A stretch of 55,405 bases of DNA from Candidatus Latescibacterota bacterium (GTDB lineage: Bacteria > Latescibacterota > UBA2968 > UBA8231), in contig SLHA01000064.1 of assembly GCA_007136405.1 (NCBI GenBank), positions 1 through 55,405 on the forward strand, in the 5' to 3' direction. Under the pieces are notes generated by a model. That model made no database searches, had not been told where the DNA came from, and worked only from the letters and a program-made list of their open reading frames with translations. Positions 1-9,415 of this stretch are shown here, one piece after another. Made by a program: the position numbers and the translations under genes. Each line of letters begins with the position of its first letter. The stretch's first letter is position 1.

Positions 1-85
1 CCAACTGCAGCCAGTTGTGGTGGGCCGCCACAGGTTGAACAACCAGCAACCCCAGCAATGCAAGCGTGTTGACCAGTGCGCGCAT
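1..85 (-). CDS. Secreted protein, N-terminal fragment (DUF4198/NikK-like?)
   Basis: Only the first 28 codons are inside the window. They begin with a strong ribosome binding site (AAGGAGGAGG, 5 nt before ATG). They encode a classical signal peptide with a hydrophobic core (about residues 4-18) and a probable cleavage site after AAHH or VAA. The mature start 'AHHNWLQL' resembles the 'AHxxWLxP' opening of DUF4198 periplasmic proteins, which are linked to nickel or cobalt uptake and often sit beside TonB receptors. The gene starts 15 nt after the receptor stop codon, so the two are almost surely co-transcribed. The signal peptide is clear. The family call rests on a few residues and is tentative. 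Confidence 0.5.
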   Translation of the reverse strand, partial: MRALVNTLALLGLLVVQPVAAHHNWLQL

Positions 86-100
86 CACGTCCTCCTCCTT

Positions 101-2305
101 CTACAGCCGGTAACGTAGACCACTACGGATCCTGCGGTAATCATCGCTGAAATAACGGCTTTCCCAGTAAATCTGCTGATTCAGTGCGTTCTCGACGGCG
201 CCGAACAGACTTACACCCCCTGCCAGCTCCTGTTCGATGTTGAAATCCAGCACGAGGGTGCCATCCAACTCATTCCCGCGTACTGCATTCGCATAGCGCT
301 TATTCATGTACTTGCCGCGCATGCCCAGGGTAAGCCCCAGCCCAGAAGGCTGCCACTCCAGACCGGTATTGAACGTGTGGGTGGGAGAGTAGTCGAACAC
401 CAGCCCTGTGGCCTTGTCCTCGGTGTGCAGGTAGGTATAAGCGACCGTTGTGACCAGGCCGACCGCCGGTATATAGCGGAGACGAAACTCCGCCCCCCAG
501 CTTTCCGCCTGGTCACTGTTGACCAGCTGGCGCACAGGCCTGTCGTCGATCATACGACCAGTGTCCGACTGCGAAAAACGGTCGGTCAGACGGTTGAAGA
601 AAAGCCCTCCTGACACCGCGGCCGCACGACCCCGGTATTCCACGTCCAGATTCAACCCGAACGATTTTTCCGGGTCCAGATCGGGATTTCCACCCAACCA
701 GAAACCGCCACTCCATGGGTGAAAATATTCGGACTCGTACAGATCCGTAAGTGCCGGAGCGCGAAAAGACGTTCCTCCGGACAAACGGACAGTGGTGGAC
801 GGCGACGGATGCATGGACACCCCCAGACGCGGCACCACCACCGTGCCCCATCGATCATGGCGTTCCATACGCGCCGCAGCCACCAGATTCAGTTTCTCGG
901 ACCACTCCCACTCGTCCTGCGCGTAAACCGATAGAAGCGCCTGGTTCTCGCTAGCGTCCATCAGCGTGTAATCGATGTTGTCCAGACGCATTTCGATGCC
1001 GCTGGTCAGGGTATGGCCACCCGCCTGCCACGTATTCTGGATGTCGACCAGGTAGTTCTTCCGCTCCCAGAAGCGCGGAGCGTTGCCGGGTCGAGCATCG
1101 CGGCGATACTGATCGTAGTACCCGACGGCAGCTTGCCAGCGTGAGTTCTGACTGGCATCCCATGTCAAACTGGCTCGCACGTCGAATATCTCATCGTCGA
1201 GGTAGTTGCCGCCCGCGTAGGTCTCGGTTGCAGGCATGTCCTCGGATGCCTCCTCGAAGTACCCCATCTCGATCTGGAACCGAAACACGTGCTGCCAGAT
1301 GGTGTTTGAGTTGAGTCGCAGATTCGTGTTGCTGAAACCGTATCCCTCGCCCATGAAACCCGACTTGTTCCAGCTGGCCGCCAGAAAGTGGTTCCAGCCA
1401 AGCAGGCTGCCGCCACTGTTACCACGCAGGGAATACGTGTTATGGGAACCGCCCATGGCCGACAGGTTCAGCATCGGGGCCGGCATGCCGTCACGCGTGA
1501 TCACGTTGATGACGCCGGCCACCGCGTCACTGCCGTACAGCACCGACGAAGGACCTTTGACGACCTCGATCCGTTCGATGGCGTCCGTCGGTATGTGCTC
1601 CAGGTCCTTGGCATCGGCATGGCGGCCGTATTGCCTCTGGCCGTTGACCAGAAGTAGAGCGTATTGCTCCGGCAACCCGTGGATACTGACGCTGGAGCGC
1701 GCGAACCCGTTGGGCATCTGCGTGACTCCCGGCACTTGATCCAGCAGCGGCGCGATGTTTGTGGCTTGATAGGCTTCGATGGCCTGACGGGTTATCACGG
1801 TAACTGGCAGCGGAGTGTTTTCGAGCAGACGCGGCGTCCTGGTGGCCGTGATCACGGTCTCGCCCATCAGAAAGGGTGTTTCTTCCCCAAATCGAACAAC
1901 ACTAATCTGGTCGTAATCGGCTGTGGCCTGGACCACGATGGAGACCGGTGCAAAGCGGACGTGCGTTACCCTGGCCGTATACCTTCCTGCCGGTATGCGA
2001 TTGAGGTGAAACTGGCCATCGCGTCCAGAAACCGCTTGAGCGGGAAGCTCCTCAAGAACGATGGTTGCATCGCTGACCGGAACGCCCCGGGGATCTACCA
2101 CCTGTCCCCGCAGTGTCACCAGCTCCGCTGTCGGCGCTGCAGATGCAACCAGCCCAGAGAGCAGACCCGCGAGCGAACACAGGACCAACACCAGCACAGG
2201 CACCTTACCTCCTGCGTCTCCGCGCAGGCGGCGCGATTTCCTGGTTGCAGCATGCATAGTAGCGGCGATCGCGGGCTCTAGTTTTCTGCAGCGCAACAAC
2301 CTCAT
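101..2305 (-). CDS. TonB-dependent outer-membrane receptor with N-terminal carboxypeptidase-regulatory-like domain
   Basis: This is a 734-residue outer-membrane receptor for energised uptake of a scarce ligand (cobalamin, metal chelate or siderophore). After a signal peptide (hydrophobic stretch ending near residue 56) comes a carboxypeptidase-regulatory-like beta-sandwich (about 59-125, 'GQVVDPRGVPVSDATI'). A TonB-box-like 'ETVITATRTPR' and the plug domain ('PLLDQVPGV', 'GPSSVLYGSDAVAGVINVITR') follow, and then the beta-barrel to the C-terminus. The start at 2305 is chosen because AAGGAG lies 8 nt upstream; an in-frame codon further upstream lacks this. A promoter candidate lies about 150 bp upstream, so this is a separate unit from the ABC operon. 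The ligand cannot be read from the sequence; the neighbouring DUF4198-like start hints at nickel or cobalt. Confidence 0.93.
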   Translation of the reverse strand: MRLLRCRKLEPAIAATMHAATRKSRRLRGDAGGKVPVLVLVLCSLAGLLSGLVASAAPTAELVTLRGQVVDPRGVPVSDATIVLEELPAQAVSGRDGQFHLNRIPAGRYTARVTHVRFAPVSIVVQATADYDQISVVRFGEETPFLMGETVITATRTPRLLENTPLPVTVITRQAIEAYQATNIAPLLDQVPGVTQMPNGFARSSVSIHGLPEQYALLLVNGQRQYGRHADAKDLEHIPTDAIERIEVVKGPSSVLYGSDAVAGVINVITRDGMPAPMLNLSAMGGSHNTYSLRGNSGGSLLGWNHFLAASWNKSGFMGEGYGFSNTNLRLNSNTIWQHVFRFQIEMGYFEEASEDMPATETYAGGNYLDDEIFDVRASLTWDASQNSRWQAAVGYYDQYRRDARPGNAPRFWERKNYLVDIQNTWQAGGHTLTSGIEMRLDNIDYTLMDASENQALLSVYAQDEWEWSEKLNLVAAARMERHDRWGTVVVPRLGVSMHPSPSTTVRLSGGTSFRAPALTDLYESEYFHPWSGGFWLGGNPDLDPEKSFGLNLDVEYRGRAAAVSGGLFFNRLTDRFSQSDTGRMIDDRPVRQLVNSDQAESWGAEFRLRYIPAVGLVTTVAYTYLHTEDKATGLVFDYSPTHTFNTGLEWQPSGLGLTLGMRGKYMNKRYANAVRGNELDGTLVLDFNIEQELAGGVSLFGAVENALNQQIYWESRYFSDDYRRIRSGLRYRL

Positions 2306-2705
2306 GAACCTATCTCCTTGTATGACGTCACCTGCAGGCATCCACCAGCCCAAGAGGGCGGGCAGTTGCGGTCAACCGTGTTACAGTCGACAGACACAAC
2401 GCGGTCGTACCCAGAGCTTCACAGTGTCACGAAATACAGATTGGTGTTACGTAAAATAGTTTAGGGTACGGCGGAGTCAAGCACAAAATAGTAAGGCGCG
2501 CCGGCATCAGGCACTGCTTGCCCTCGCCGACCCACCAACCGCGTGAACCTGCCGGAATACGGCTGTGCCTCTTCGCCGGCGCCTAGCCGCCCCGGGCTTT
2601 CACCGGCAGCACAGGGATGTTTCGTTGGTTGGTCTGGTCTCCTGAAGATGCGCTAGCGTAGAAAGTGCCAAGCAGGTGTGTATCGTCCGGAAGTCGCACC
2701 CGCCC
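2306..2705. other. 400-bp intergenic region, leader of the TonB receptor
   Basis: This non-coding stretch lies between the ATPase stop codon and the downstream receptor, both on the minus strand. It holds the candidate promoter listed separately and an 8-bp palindrome TTACGTAA (2447-2454) that overlaps its -10 box. At about 2592-2606 the minus strand reads CCGGTGAAAGCCCGG, which recalls one core element of cobalamin riboswitches. The other conserved elements are missing, so no riboswitch is called. No T-tract terminator is visible after the ABC operon. Confidence 0.5.
2453..2480 (-). promoter_or_regulatory. Candidate sigma-70 promoter for the TonB receptor
   Basis: On the minus strand TTGACT (2480-2475) and TATTTT (2458-2453) are separated by 16 bp, giving a leader of about 140 nt before the receptor start codon. 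The palindrome TTACGTAA overlaps the -10 box and could be an operator. Other promoters in this window have the same TTGAC-type -35. Confidence 0.4.
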
Positions 2706-3491
2706 TCACCGGCCGGCCGGATCCTGGGGCACGACGATGGCACGGTCGCCGTAGGGCAGGGTGTGCATCGGGGTGTCGTAGATGCGTTCCAGTACACACC
2801 GATCCCAGGGGGATTCGCCGCTCTCCAGAAGCTCAATGCGGCCGTTCTTCAGAAAGATGAAGTGATCGCCGTATAAAAAGGCGCTGTTGGGATCGTGCAG
2901 CACCACCAGCACGGTCAAGGGTGTGCTGACCAACTGGCGGATGAGGGTGAGCAGACGGGCCTGGTTGATGAAATCCAGATGCGAGGTCGGTTCGTCCAGC
3001 ATGACGATCTGAGGTTCCTGGGCCAGGACCCGGGCGATCATGACCATCTGTTGTTCACCGCCGGAGAGTTCGGTGAACGGCCGCCCCTGCAGGTGCGAGA
3101 TGCCCACCTGCTCCAGTGCCTGCAACGCCTTCTCCATGTCTTCCCGGCGCGGCAGCAGCCGCACATGGCCGGCCCGGCCGGTGAGTACCACATCCTCCAC
3201 GGCGAAAGGGAATACGGCTCGATGCTGCTGCGGCATGAAGCCGATGATGCGAGCTTTTTCCGCCGCCGACAGACGGTGCATATCGTGCCCCATCAGGGTG
3301 ATACGGCCGTGCTTCACGGGCAACAGACCGGCCAGCAGCCGCAGCAGCGTGGATTTGCCGCTGCCGTTTCGACCGAGCAGTACAGTGAGCTTTCCGGCGG
3401 GAATCTGCACGGAAACATCGGTCAGGATAGGCCGGTCGCCGTAACCGAAGGACAGGCCCTGGATGTCCAGCGCGGTTTCTACGCTTCCCAT
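2706..3491 (-). CDS. ABC transporter ATP-binding protein, iron-chelate/cobalamin type
   Basis: This is the 261-residue cytoplasmic ATPase that powers the FecCD/BtuCD-type importer encoded just upstream. It has Walker A 'GRNGSGKST' (40-48), the Q-loop 'MPQQ' (about 86-89), the signature 'LSGGEQQ' (142-148), Walker B 'IVMLDEP' (162-168) and an H-switch 'LVVLHDP'. The ATG at 3491 overlaps the last 13 nt of the permease gene, as expected for translational coupling. An upstream extension would lack any family similarity. It is the last gene of the four-gene uptake operon. FepC and BtuD homologues cannot be told apart by sequence alone. Confidence 0.93.
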   Translation of the reverse strand: MGSVETALDIQGLSFGYGDRPILTDVSVQIPAGKLTVLLGRNGSGKSTLLRLLAGLLPVKHGRITLMGHDMHRLSAAEKARIIGFMPQQHRAVFPFAVEDVVLTGRAGHVRLLPRREDMEKALQALEQVGISHLQGRPFTELSGGEQQMVMIARVLAQEPQIVMLDEPTSHLDFINQARLLTLIRQLVSTPLTVLVVLHDPNSAFLYGDHFIFLKNGRIELLESGESPWDRCVLERIYDTPMHTLPYGDRAIVVPQDPAGR

Positions 3492-4483
3492 CCGATGCGT
3501 GCCTTTTTGAGCAGGAAGATGAAAAAAGGACCGCCGAGTAGTGTGGTGAATACGCCGACGGGGATCTCGAACTGAGCCACGCTGCGTGAACACGTGTCCA
3601 CGATCAACAGGAAGGCGCCGCCAAAGGTAAACGAGGCAGGCAGGGTGTAGCGGTTATCCGGTCCCAGCATCATGCGCACCATGTGCGGTATGGCCAGACC
3701 CAGCAGACCGATGACACCGGCCACGGCGATGGCCGCCGAAGCGGCCAGCGTTGCCGGGATGAGCACCAGTAATCTCTGGTGCTCGGGGTTCAGTCCCACG
3801 GCGCGAGTCTCGTCGTCACCCATGGCCAGCACGTTCATCCGCCAGCGAAACAGGAACAGCCAGATCACACCGACGGCGATGCCCAGCGCGGCGGATTGCA
3901 GTTTGTCCCAGCTGGCGTTGTGCAGGTTGCCCATGGTCCATTGTACGATGGTCTGCAGTTTGAATGGATCCGTGAGAAACTGGACGATGGTCAGCAGGGC
4001 GGTGAAGATGCCGCTGACGATGACTCCGGACAGGATCAACGAGACGGTGGAGACCGTCTTGTTGGTACGGGCCAGGTAGTAGCTCAGGGCCACGGCCAAC
4101 AGCGCAAAAACAAAGGCGGCAAGCTGGACCGGCAACCAGGGAATGGTGACCGCGAGCGCCGCGCCGAAAGCCGCCCCCGCGGACAGACCCAGTATGTAGG
4201 GCGAGACCAGCGGATTCCGGAACAACGCCTGAAGCGAGTTGCCGGCCGCGGCCAGCGCGCCGCCGACCAGCAGCGTCAGCAGGACACGCGGCAGACGCAC
4301 ATCCCACAAGACGGCACGCAACAGGTCCCGGTTGACAGCCTCGTCCGGAGGACGGCGCAGACTCCATTCGACGAACCAGTCAAAGAGCTGACGGGCGCTG
4401 ACGGCCGGGCCGAGTACGAGTGAGATGAACACCACAGGCAAGGGCAGGATGTACAGCGTGTAGCGGAGCAACAGTTTGTTCAC
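3479..4483 (-). CDS. FecCD/BtuC-family ABC transporter permease
   Basis: This 334-residue inner-membrane permease has about nine or ten hydrophobic segments and forms the transport channel with the downstream ATPase. Family hallmarks include 'RLPRVLLTLLVGGALAAAGNSLQALFRNPLVSPYILGLS' (read as segments near residues 60-100), 'LILSGVIVSG', and the C-terminal 'GLLGLAIPHMVRMMLGPDNR' region that carries the EAA-like ATPase contact. The length is normal for BtuC/FepD proteins. The start codon is GTG and shares bases with the TGA of the upstream binding-protein gene (GTGA), so the two are translationally coupled. Confidence 0.93.
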   Translation of the reverse strand: MNKLLLRYTLYILPLPVVFISLVLGPAVSARQLFDWFVEWSLRRPPDEAVNRDLLRAVLWDVRLPRVLLTLLVGGALAAAGNSLQALFRNPLVSPYILGLSAGAAFGAALAVTIPWLPVQLAAFVFALLAVALSYYLARTNKTVSTVSLILSGVIVSGIFTALLTIVQFLTDPFKLQTIVQWTMGNLHNASWDKLQSAALGIAVGVIWLFLFRWRMNVLAMGDDETRAVGLNPEHQRLLVLIPATLAASAAIAVAGVIGLLGLAIPHMVRMMLGPDNRYTLPASFTFGGAFLLIVDTCSRSVAQFEIPVGVFTTLLGGPFFIFLLKKARIGWEA

Positions 4484-5649
4484 GGCTGTGCGCTCGTGCG
4501 GGTGAGGGGTGGCAGCTCTGCGGCCGGCAGCTTGCCCTGGTACAGCTGGTCGAACAGTGCGGCGCGTACGGCATACAGATCATCTCCGGCAAAATGCTCC
4601 GGATGGCACCAGCGCGACACCAGCTCCACCGTGAACAGATATTTCAGCGTCCAGAAGTCGCACGAGAACACATCCGGCAATTCATGCACGCGGCCGTTGC
4701 GCACCGCCGACACTCCGCGCCAACCCGCCATCTGCCTCACGTCGGCTGGATCCAGTCGCTCATTGGCCCACATGATGATCACTTCCGGATCCCAGATCAG
4801 GATGTTCTCCAGATTGACTACGAGCTGCTCGCGCGGACTGCCGGCCGCAACGTTGGTGGCCCCGGCCAGCTCCAGCAGTTCCTGCACGGTGCTGTTTTTA
4901 CCTGCGGTCTGCAACGGCCCCTGGGCCCACATGAAGTAGGCGCGAGGCAGGGCCTCCGCATCGTCCAGCAGCGCCAGCCGCTGCCGGGCCCGTTCCAGTT
5001 CCCCGTCTGCCAGCGCGAGCAGCTCACGGGCCCGGTCTTCCGTGCCGGTCAGTCGTCCCAGGGCCTCGATCTGGCGGTGAATGTCGGCGAACTCCGTCAT
5101 GAAGACGCCGAACACGGGTATACCGCGCTCCTCGAGCGTCTGTATGGCTTCTTCTTGCTGCGCCCAGATGATGACCAGATCCGGCTGCAACACCATCAGG
5201 CTTTCGTGGTTGACGAAATCCCAGTTGCCCGGAGTAGGCAGGATGCGGTCCCTGATGCGTTGGTCCATGGCGGCGTAATACGGAAAGACGCTCTCCTGGT
5301 AAACGTTGGTGGAGATGCCGACCAGACGGTCTTCCGCACCCAGCATGTACAGGTTGCTGAGCGAGCTCTCGATCAGGCAGACGATGCGTTCAACCGGTTG
5401 GTCGAAAACGAGCTCTCTGTTCCTGAAGTCGGTGACCACGATCGGTTCTTCTGTATTGGCGCGGGTACCAGCGCTGCTGGAGACGGCGTACCCCGCCTCC
5501 AGCAGCAACAGCCCCAGCAGGACCGCACCACCGAGCCATGGCCCCGGACCGCTCGGGCTCGGGGCACGATGGACGGCTGTCCTCGCCACCCGTGCAGCCA
5601 GAGCCAGGGCAACGGCGATGGATGAAAAGGTGTTACCCGTGGATCGCAT
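4480..5649 (-). CDS. Periplasmic substrate-binding protein, BtuF/FhuD (TroA) type
   Basis: This 389-residue binding protein hands the imported chelate to the permease. It has an unusually long basic leader of about 38 residues before a hydrophobic stretch (40-60). That could be a signal peptide or a membrane anchor. The class III binding fold follows: 'VERIVCLIESSLSNLYMLGAEDRLVGIS' (read in parts near 85-112), 'LMVLQPDLVIIWAQQ', and a C-lobe with 'NLENILIWDPEVIIMW'. No lipobox is visible. The gene starts only 4 nt after the receptor stop codon and overlaps the permease start. The ligand is unknown; cobalamin or ferric chelates are both possible. Confidence 0.88.
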   Translation of the reverse strand: MRSTGNTFSSIAVALALAARVARTAVHRAPSPSGPGPWLGGAVLLGLLLLEAGYAVSSSAGTRANTEEPIVVTDFRNRELVFDQPVERIVCLIESSLSNLYMLGAEDRLVGISTNVYQESVFPYYAAMDQRIRDRILPTPGNWDFVNHESLMVLQPDLVIIWAQQEEAIQTLEERGIPVFGVFMTEFADIHRQIEALGRLTGTEDRARELLALADGELERARQRLALLDDAEALPRAYFMWAQGPLQTAGKNSTVQELLELAGATNVAAGSPREQLVVNLENILIWDPEVIIMWANERLDPADVRQMAGWRGVSAVRNGRVHELPDVFSCDFWTLKYLFTVELVSRWCHPEHFAGDDLYAVRAALFDQLYQGKLPAAELPPLTRTSAQP

Positions 5650-5653
5650 ACGA

Positions 5654-7675
5654 TCAGAACCTGACGCTCAGTCCGCCGTTAGCCGAGAACCCGGGATCCT
5701 GGAACCCCCAGGGCATCTCGAATGTGTTGTTGGTCAAATTGTACGGCTCCACGAACACGCGCAACTGGCGGCCGTCGCGGTCCGTGAAACGCTTTTCCAG
5801 GCGGGCGGTTACCAGTTCGTAGGCATCCAGTTTTCCGGGGTTGGCGATGGAGATCGATTCGTGGATGCTGCTGAACCACTGCACCCGGGCACTGGCATAC
5901 ACCTCTCCAGGGAGAATGGCCTGGGCGCCCACGTTGACGACATGCTCGGGAACGAAGTTCATGCGGGCCCCGTCCTTGTCCGGTTCCAGTTTGTTCTCGA
6001 TCTCGGACTGGGTAAGCGTGTAGTTGGCGTACCATTGCAGCCAACCGGTCAGACTGTGCTGCAGTTCCAGTTCCAGGCCGTAGGTCTCCGTCTTGCCGGC
6101 GTTGACATCCTGGGACTGGGAACCGCTCTGGGTCACCACCGTATGGACGATCTGGTCGTCGATCTGGATAAGGAACGCCCGGGCTCCCAACACCAGGCCG
6201 TAAGCCGGCATGAAGGACGCTCCCAGATCCACGCTAAGGCCCGACTCCGGGTCCAGGTCCGGGTTGGGCAGATGGCCGGTGACGTCGTCCCGCCCCATGT
6301 CGCTCAACGGAATGGTGCCGCCCACCGATTTCAGCGATGGAGCTCTGAAGCTGGTGCCGACGTTGGAGTAGACGGACAGCGTGTTGAATGGATTGTACCG
6401 CACCCCGGCGCTGCCCAGGACCTTGTTCCAGGATTCGCTGTCGGCACCGGGAGCCACACCGTCCAGTAAGTAGATGTCGTGGCGTATGTGATTGAACCGT
6501 CCCCCCAGGCGAAAGACGAAGTCATTCCATGCCAGTTCCTCCTGGGCGTAAACCCCGACGTGCATGGCCCGACCGTCGTTGCCCATACGCAATTCGTCTG
6601 CCTGGCTGGCGGTTTCATACCAGGCAACCTGGTAGTCCGCGCCCACGGTCAGCAGCCCGCCGATTCCGTGCCGGTACGAAACCGACAGGTCGACCGGCAC
6701 GATCGTCTGGAGCATGCGATCTTCCTGCCGCAGGGCGATGCTGGCCGGCCAGTGATCTTCCTCCCAGGTGCGCACGTAGTCGCGGTATCCCAGGCGCATC
6801 TGCGCCACCAGATTGTCCTGCAGCGGACGCAGGTAATGGGAGTTCAGCGTGGTGTAGGTATGGGCGAAACCACGGTTCGGCCTGCCGGCGGTGCCGGTAT
6901 GCCAGTTGCGATGGGCGTAGATGGCGAGCCGGTGGTCCTCGTCTCCGTCGATGAAGTAGGTGCCCCGCGCATACAGCCTGGTTTTCTCATAGGCCGGATT
7001 GTCGATCATGTTCAACCAGGAGTCCGCGGTACCATAGTCGGTGTAGTCCGAATCCTCATAGTGCCCGCCGGCGAACCAGTGAAAGTTGCCTGCGACCCGC
7101 TGATGGTAGAAGCGGGCACCCACGGTGTTGTATGAGCCGGTGTACAGCGATGCCCGGGTGCGCGCGGCATCGACCCGTTCCCTGAGGATGAAGTTGGCCG
7201 TGCCGGCCAGCGGCGACTGGTTGCCGGCGAAATCCATGGCCAGGTAGGTCGGGTACAGCACGGAAGCAGAACCTCGTTGGTCTTCTATGCGGGCGAACGC
7301 CCAGGGATCCAGGCTCTGCAGATCGATGAAGGCGTCGATGGGCAGTCCGTCCAGCATGTATCCCTTGTACGTGTTGGCCAGGCCTCCGGAAGATCCCCAG
7401 TTGGCGTCGTTGCGCGACAGGACATTGGCGAAGTTGCCCGGACTGTGGGACAGTATTTCGGCCAGATTGCTGTTACCCAGGATCATGTCCTCGAAATCGG
7501 TGGCCGTGATGATCTCGATCTTCTGAGTGACGTTCCCCGGGGTCTGCGGCACCTTGGAGCCGGTGACGATGGTTTCCTCCAACTCGTAGCGAATCAGCTC
7601 CGGCTGATCATACGCTGGTATTGCGGTCAGCAGCAGAACCCCGGTCAGCAACAACGGCAGATATCGGTTCAGCAT
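5654..7675 (-). CDS. TonB-dependent outer-membrane receptor (BtuB/siderophore type)
   Basis: This 673-residue receptor is the first gene of the four-gene uptake operon, so it should deliver the same ligand as the ABC importer behind it. It has a signal peptide (1-23), a TonB box 'EETIVTGSK' (about 33-41), a plug domain with 'DFEDMILGNSNLAEILSHSPG' (in parts) and a barrel containing 'GTSFRAPSLKSVGG' and 'NPDLDPESG'. It ends in Phe, as is usual for assembly by BamA. AAGGAG lies 8 nt before the ATG. The protein lacks the carboxypeptidase-like domain of the other receptor, so the two are not recent duplicates. Confidence 0.94.
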   Translation of the reverse strand: MLNRYLPLLLTGVLLLTAIPAYDQPELIRYELEETIVTGSKVPQTPGNVTQKIEIITATDFEDMILGNSNLAEILSHSPGNFANVLSRNDANWGSSGGLANTYKGYMLDGLPIDAFIDLQSLDPWAFARIEDQRGSASVLYPTYLAMDFAGNQSPLAGTANFILRERVDAARTRASLYTGSYNTVGARFYHQRVAGNFHWFAGGHYEDSDYTDYGTADSWLNMIDNPAYEKTRLYARGTYFIDGDEDHRLAIYAHRNWHTGTAGRPNRGFAHTYTTLNSHYLRPLQDNLVAQMRLGYRDYVRTWEEDHWPASIALRQEDRMLQTIVPVDLSVSYRHGIGGLLTVGADYQVAWYETASQADELRMGNDGRAMHVGVYAQEELAWNDFVFRLGGRFNHIRHDIYLLDGVAPGADSESWNKVLGSAGVRYNPFNTLSVYSNVGTSFRAPSLKSVGGTIPLSDMGRDDVTGHLPNPDLDPESGLSVDLGASFMPAYGLVLGARAFLIQIDDQIVHTVVTQSGSQSQDVNAGKTETYGLELELQHSLTGWLQWYANYTLTQSEIENKLEPDKDGARMNFVPEHVVNVGAQAILPGEVYASARVQWFSSIHESISIANPGKLDAYELVTARLEKRFTDRDGRQLRVFVEPYNLTNNTFEMPWGFQDPGFSANGGLSVRF

Positions 7676-8086
7676 CGGCTTGCTCCTTGTTTAGGAATGG
7701 CTTACCGGGCCGGTGGATTTCACCGTCAGCCACGCGGCACCGGGAGTGCGAGGCAAAGCACGCCGGAACCGTACTGCATCGATCCATGCAGGTCCGGTGC
7801 ACTGGTTGGGTCATTTTCACTGGACTATGGTATTCGGGACACTGGTTGTACACAGCGAGTCAGCCCATGCATGGGACAAAGGTTAGAGGGTGGATGGACC
7901 GAATGCCAAGTTTTTGACAAACGTAGCACGAAACATACTCACCTGCAACCGGGAGTCAAGCCGGAACGCATCGCCTTCCACGGCCGGTGTGCTGGCCCGG
8001 CACACCGGCCGCAAGGAATCATCGGTCTGGTACAGCGGCCGTGGCAAACGCCATACCGGCACGGAAAACGTCATATACTTCGCGTT
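7676..8086. other. 411-bp intergenic region upstream of the uptake operon
   Basis: This holds the leader of the receptor operon (minus strand). A short hairpin, CGGTG-AAATC-CACCG, lies at about 7711-7725. A weak promoter-like pair (TTGGCA, 18 bp, TAACCT) lies near 7880-7910 on the minus strand. There is no complete cobalamin riboswitch, no convincing Fur box and no supported gene. Confidence 0.45.
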
Positions 8087-9415
8087 TCAACCGGCCTCCA
8101 GATCCAACTGCCGGGCCAGCCCCCGCACCGCCTGCTGCACGGCTGCGTCCAGTCCCGGCGCCAAGGGCCCGGGCCCGTTTTTCGAGTTGCCTGGCGAGCT
8201 GGCCACCTCGTAGCCTCCCTCCGGCAACAGCGCGTCCGTGGGAAGATATCCGGCCACGTACTGGCAGTAACCGAACATCGTCAGATCGGTGGGCAGACAC
8301 TGCCGCAGCAGGGGGAGCCATTCGGCCAGAACCTCGCCGGCCATCCAGCCGACCGTGTGATTACGGGTGAGGCGCAGCAACCCCACCGCCCAGGGGACAC
8401 ACTGCACCGGCGGCAGGCCCGAGTCCAGGCGCTGCAGCCAGTACCGCCCCCGGTTACGCTCCAGTTCATCCTCACTGGCGGCGCACCGGCGCCAGTGATC
8501 GATGTCCGGAATGGCGGTCTGATCCCGCCGGGCGTTGAACCAGCCGTCGGTGCCGGCCAGCTCCAGTTCAAGCGCATTCCCGGTATTGCCCAGAGCCGCC
8601 TGGACGTCGGCAGCCATCTGCCGGCCCGCCGTCTCCACATCCTCCGGTTGCGACTTGCGAAAATGACCGGCCTCCAGATCCGCCAGCACCCGGGGTCGCA
8701 CGTTGCCCGCCAGTCCCTGGATGAACTGGCAGTGTGTGTCAGCCCCCAGAGCACCGGCCAACGCGCGGCGCGCGGCGCCGGGCCAGCCGGCCGACAGCGC
8801 CTGCCAGGCAAATCCGTACACGATCACCGGATGACAACCGTAATTGAATATCACGGCGTGTCGGCCGTCTGCGGCCTGGACATCCAGAACCCACAGATCA
8901 GGATTGTGCGCGCCCGCCGGGTCGGGGCGCATGGTCATCTGACCCGATGCATCACGTCCGCGGCGGTTGATGCCCACCTCACTCTCACCGTGGTGCAAGG
9001 CAATCCGGGCCGGCCGCAGAGCAGCCACCGCCTCCAGCCCGGCGCGAGCCACCCGATGCTGCAGTTCACGACCGTACCCGGCCAGCCCCGGCGGTTTCTC
9101 CACCACGGTGGCATACCCATCGAAATTGATCATGGGGCCACTGTGTATGTGAGCGTAGTTGACGATGACCCGTTCCAGGGGCACGCCGGTCAAGGCCGCC
9201 AGCTCCCAGCGCAGGGTCAACCCCATTTCCCGCTCGACACCGATCAGGTCCAACGATACCCAGAGCGTCCGGCGTCCGGCGTCGTCTTCCAGAACCAGCG
9301 CCTGGGCCGACAGCGGATCCAACACCTCGACGCCGGGCGCAAAACGCGGACCGCGCCCGCCCATCGGCAGTCCAAGAGGCGGCGTGATGTCGGTTTGAGA
9401 CCAACCTGCTCGCAT
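8087..9415 (-). CDS. Neutral/alkaline non-lysosomal ceramidase-like protein
   Basis: This 442-residue protein opens with 'AGWSQTDITPPLGLPMGG', the typical start of the ceramidase N-terminal family (PF04734-like). It carries the metal-site style motifs 'NYAHIHSGPMINFDGY' (about 110-125) and 'IFNYGCHPVIVYGF'. It lacks the C-terminal immunoglobulin-like domain of true ceramidases and has no signal peptide, so it probably hydrolyses another amide in the cytoplasm. Family members with this short form are common in PVC-type genomes and their substrates are unknown. The start at 9415 is preceded by AAAGGAAA at good spacing. A PHP protein and an anion exporter lie upstream on the same strand. Confidence 0.75.
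   Translation of the reverse strand: MRAGWSQTDITPPLGLPMGGRGPRFAPGVEVLDPLSAQALVLEDDAGRRTLWVSLDLIGVEREMGLTLRWELAALTGVPLERVIVNYAHIHSGPMINFDGYATVVEKPPGLAGYGRELQHRVARAGLEAVAALRPARIALHHGESEVGINRRGRDASGQMTMRPDPAGAHNPDLWVLDVQAADGRHAVIFNYGCHPVIVYGFAWQALSAGWPGAARRALAGALGADTHCQFIQGLAGNVRPRVLADLEAGHFRKSQPEDVETAGRQMAADVQAALGNTGNALELELAGTDGWFNARRDQTAIPDIDHWRRCAASEDELERNRGRYWLQRLDSGLPPVQCVPWAVGLLRLTRNHTVGWMAGEVLAEWLPLLRQCLPTDLTMFGYCQYVAGYLPTDALLPEGGYEVASSPGNSKNGPGPLAPGLDAAVQQAVRGLARQLDLEAG

Noticed and set aside
2590..2610. Cobalamin riboswitch in the leader of the first TonB receptor (minus strand CCGGTGAAAGCCCGG)
   Set aside because: Only one core-like element is present. The CCACTG-type element and the B12 box (AGCCAGGA..ACCTGCC) are absent in the right order and orientation. 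A covariance-model search would settle it.
7700..7740. Cobalamin riboswitch in the leader of the second receptor (minus strand GGTGAAATCC)
   Set aside because: The motif lies about 30 nt before the start codon, leaving no room for the rest of a riboswitch, and it folds as a simple 5-bp hairpin.
7914..7941. Plus-strand promoter-like pair TTGACA and TACTCA
   Set aside because: The flanking genes are both on the minus strand and no plus-strand gene follows; the -10 match is poor.
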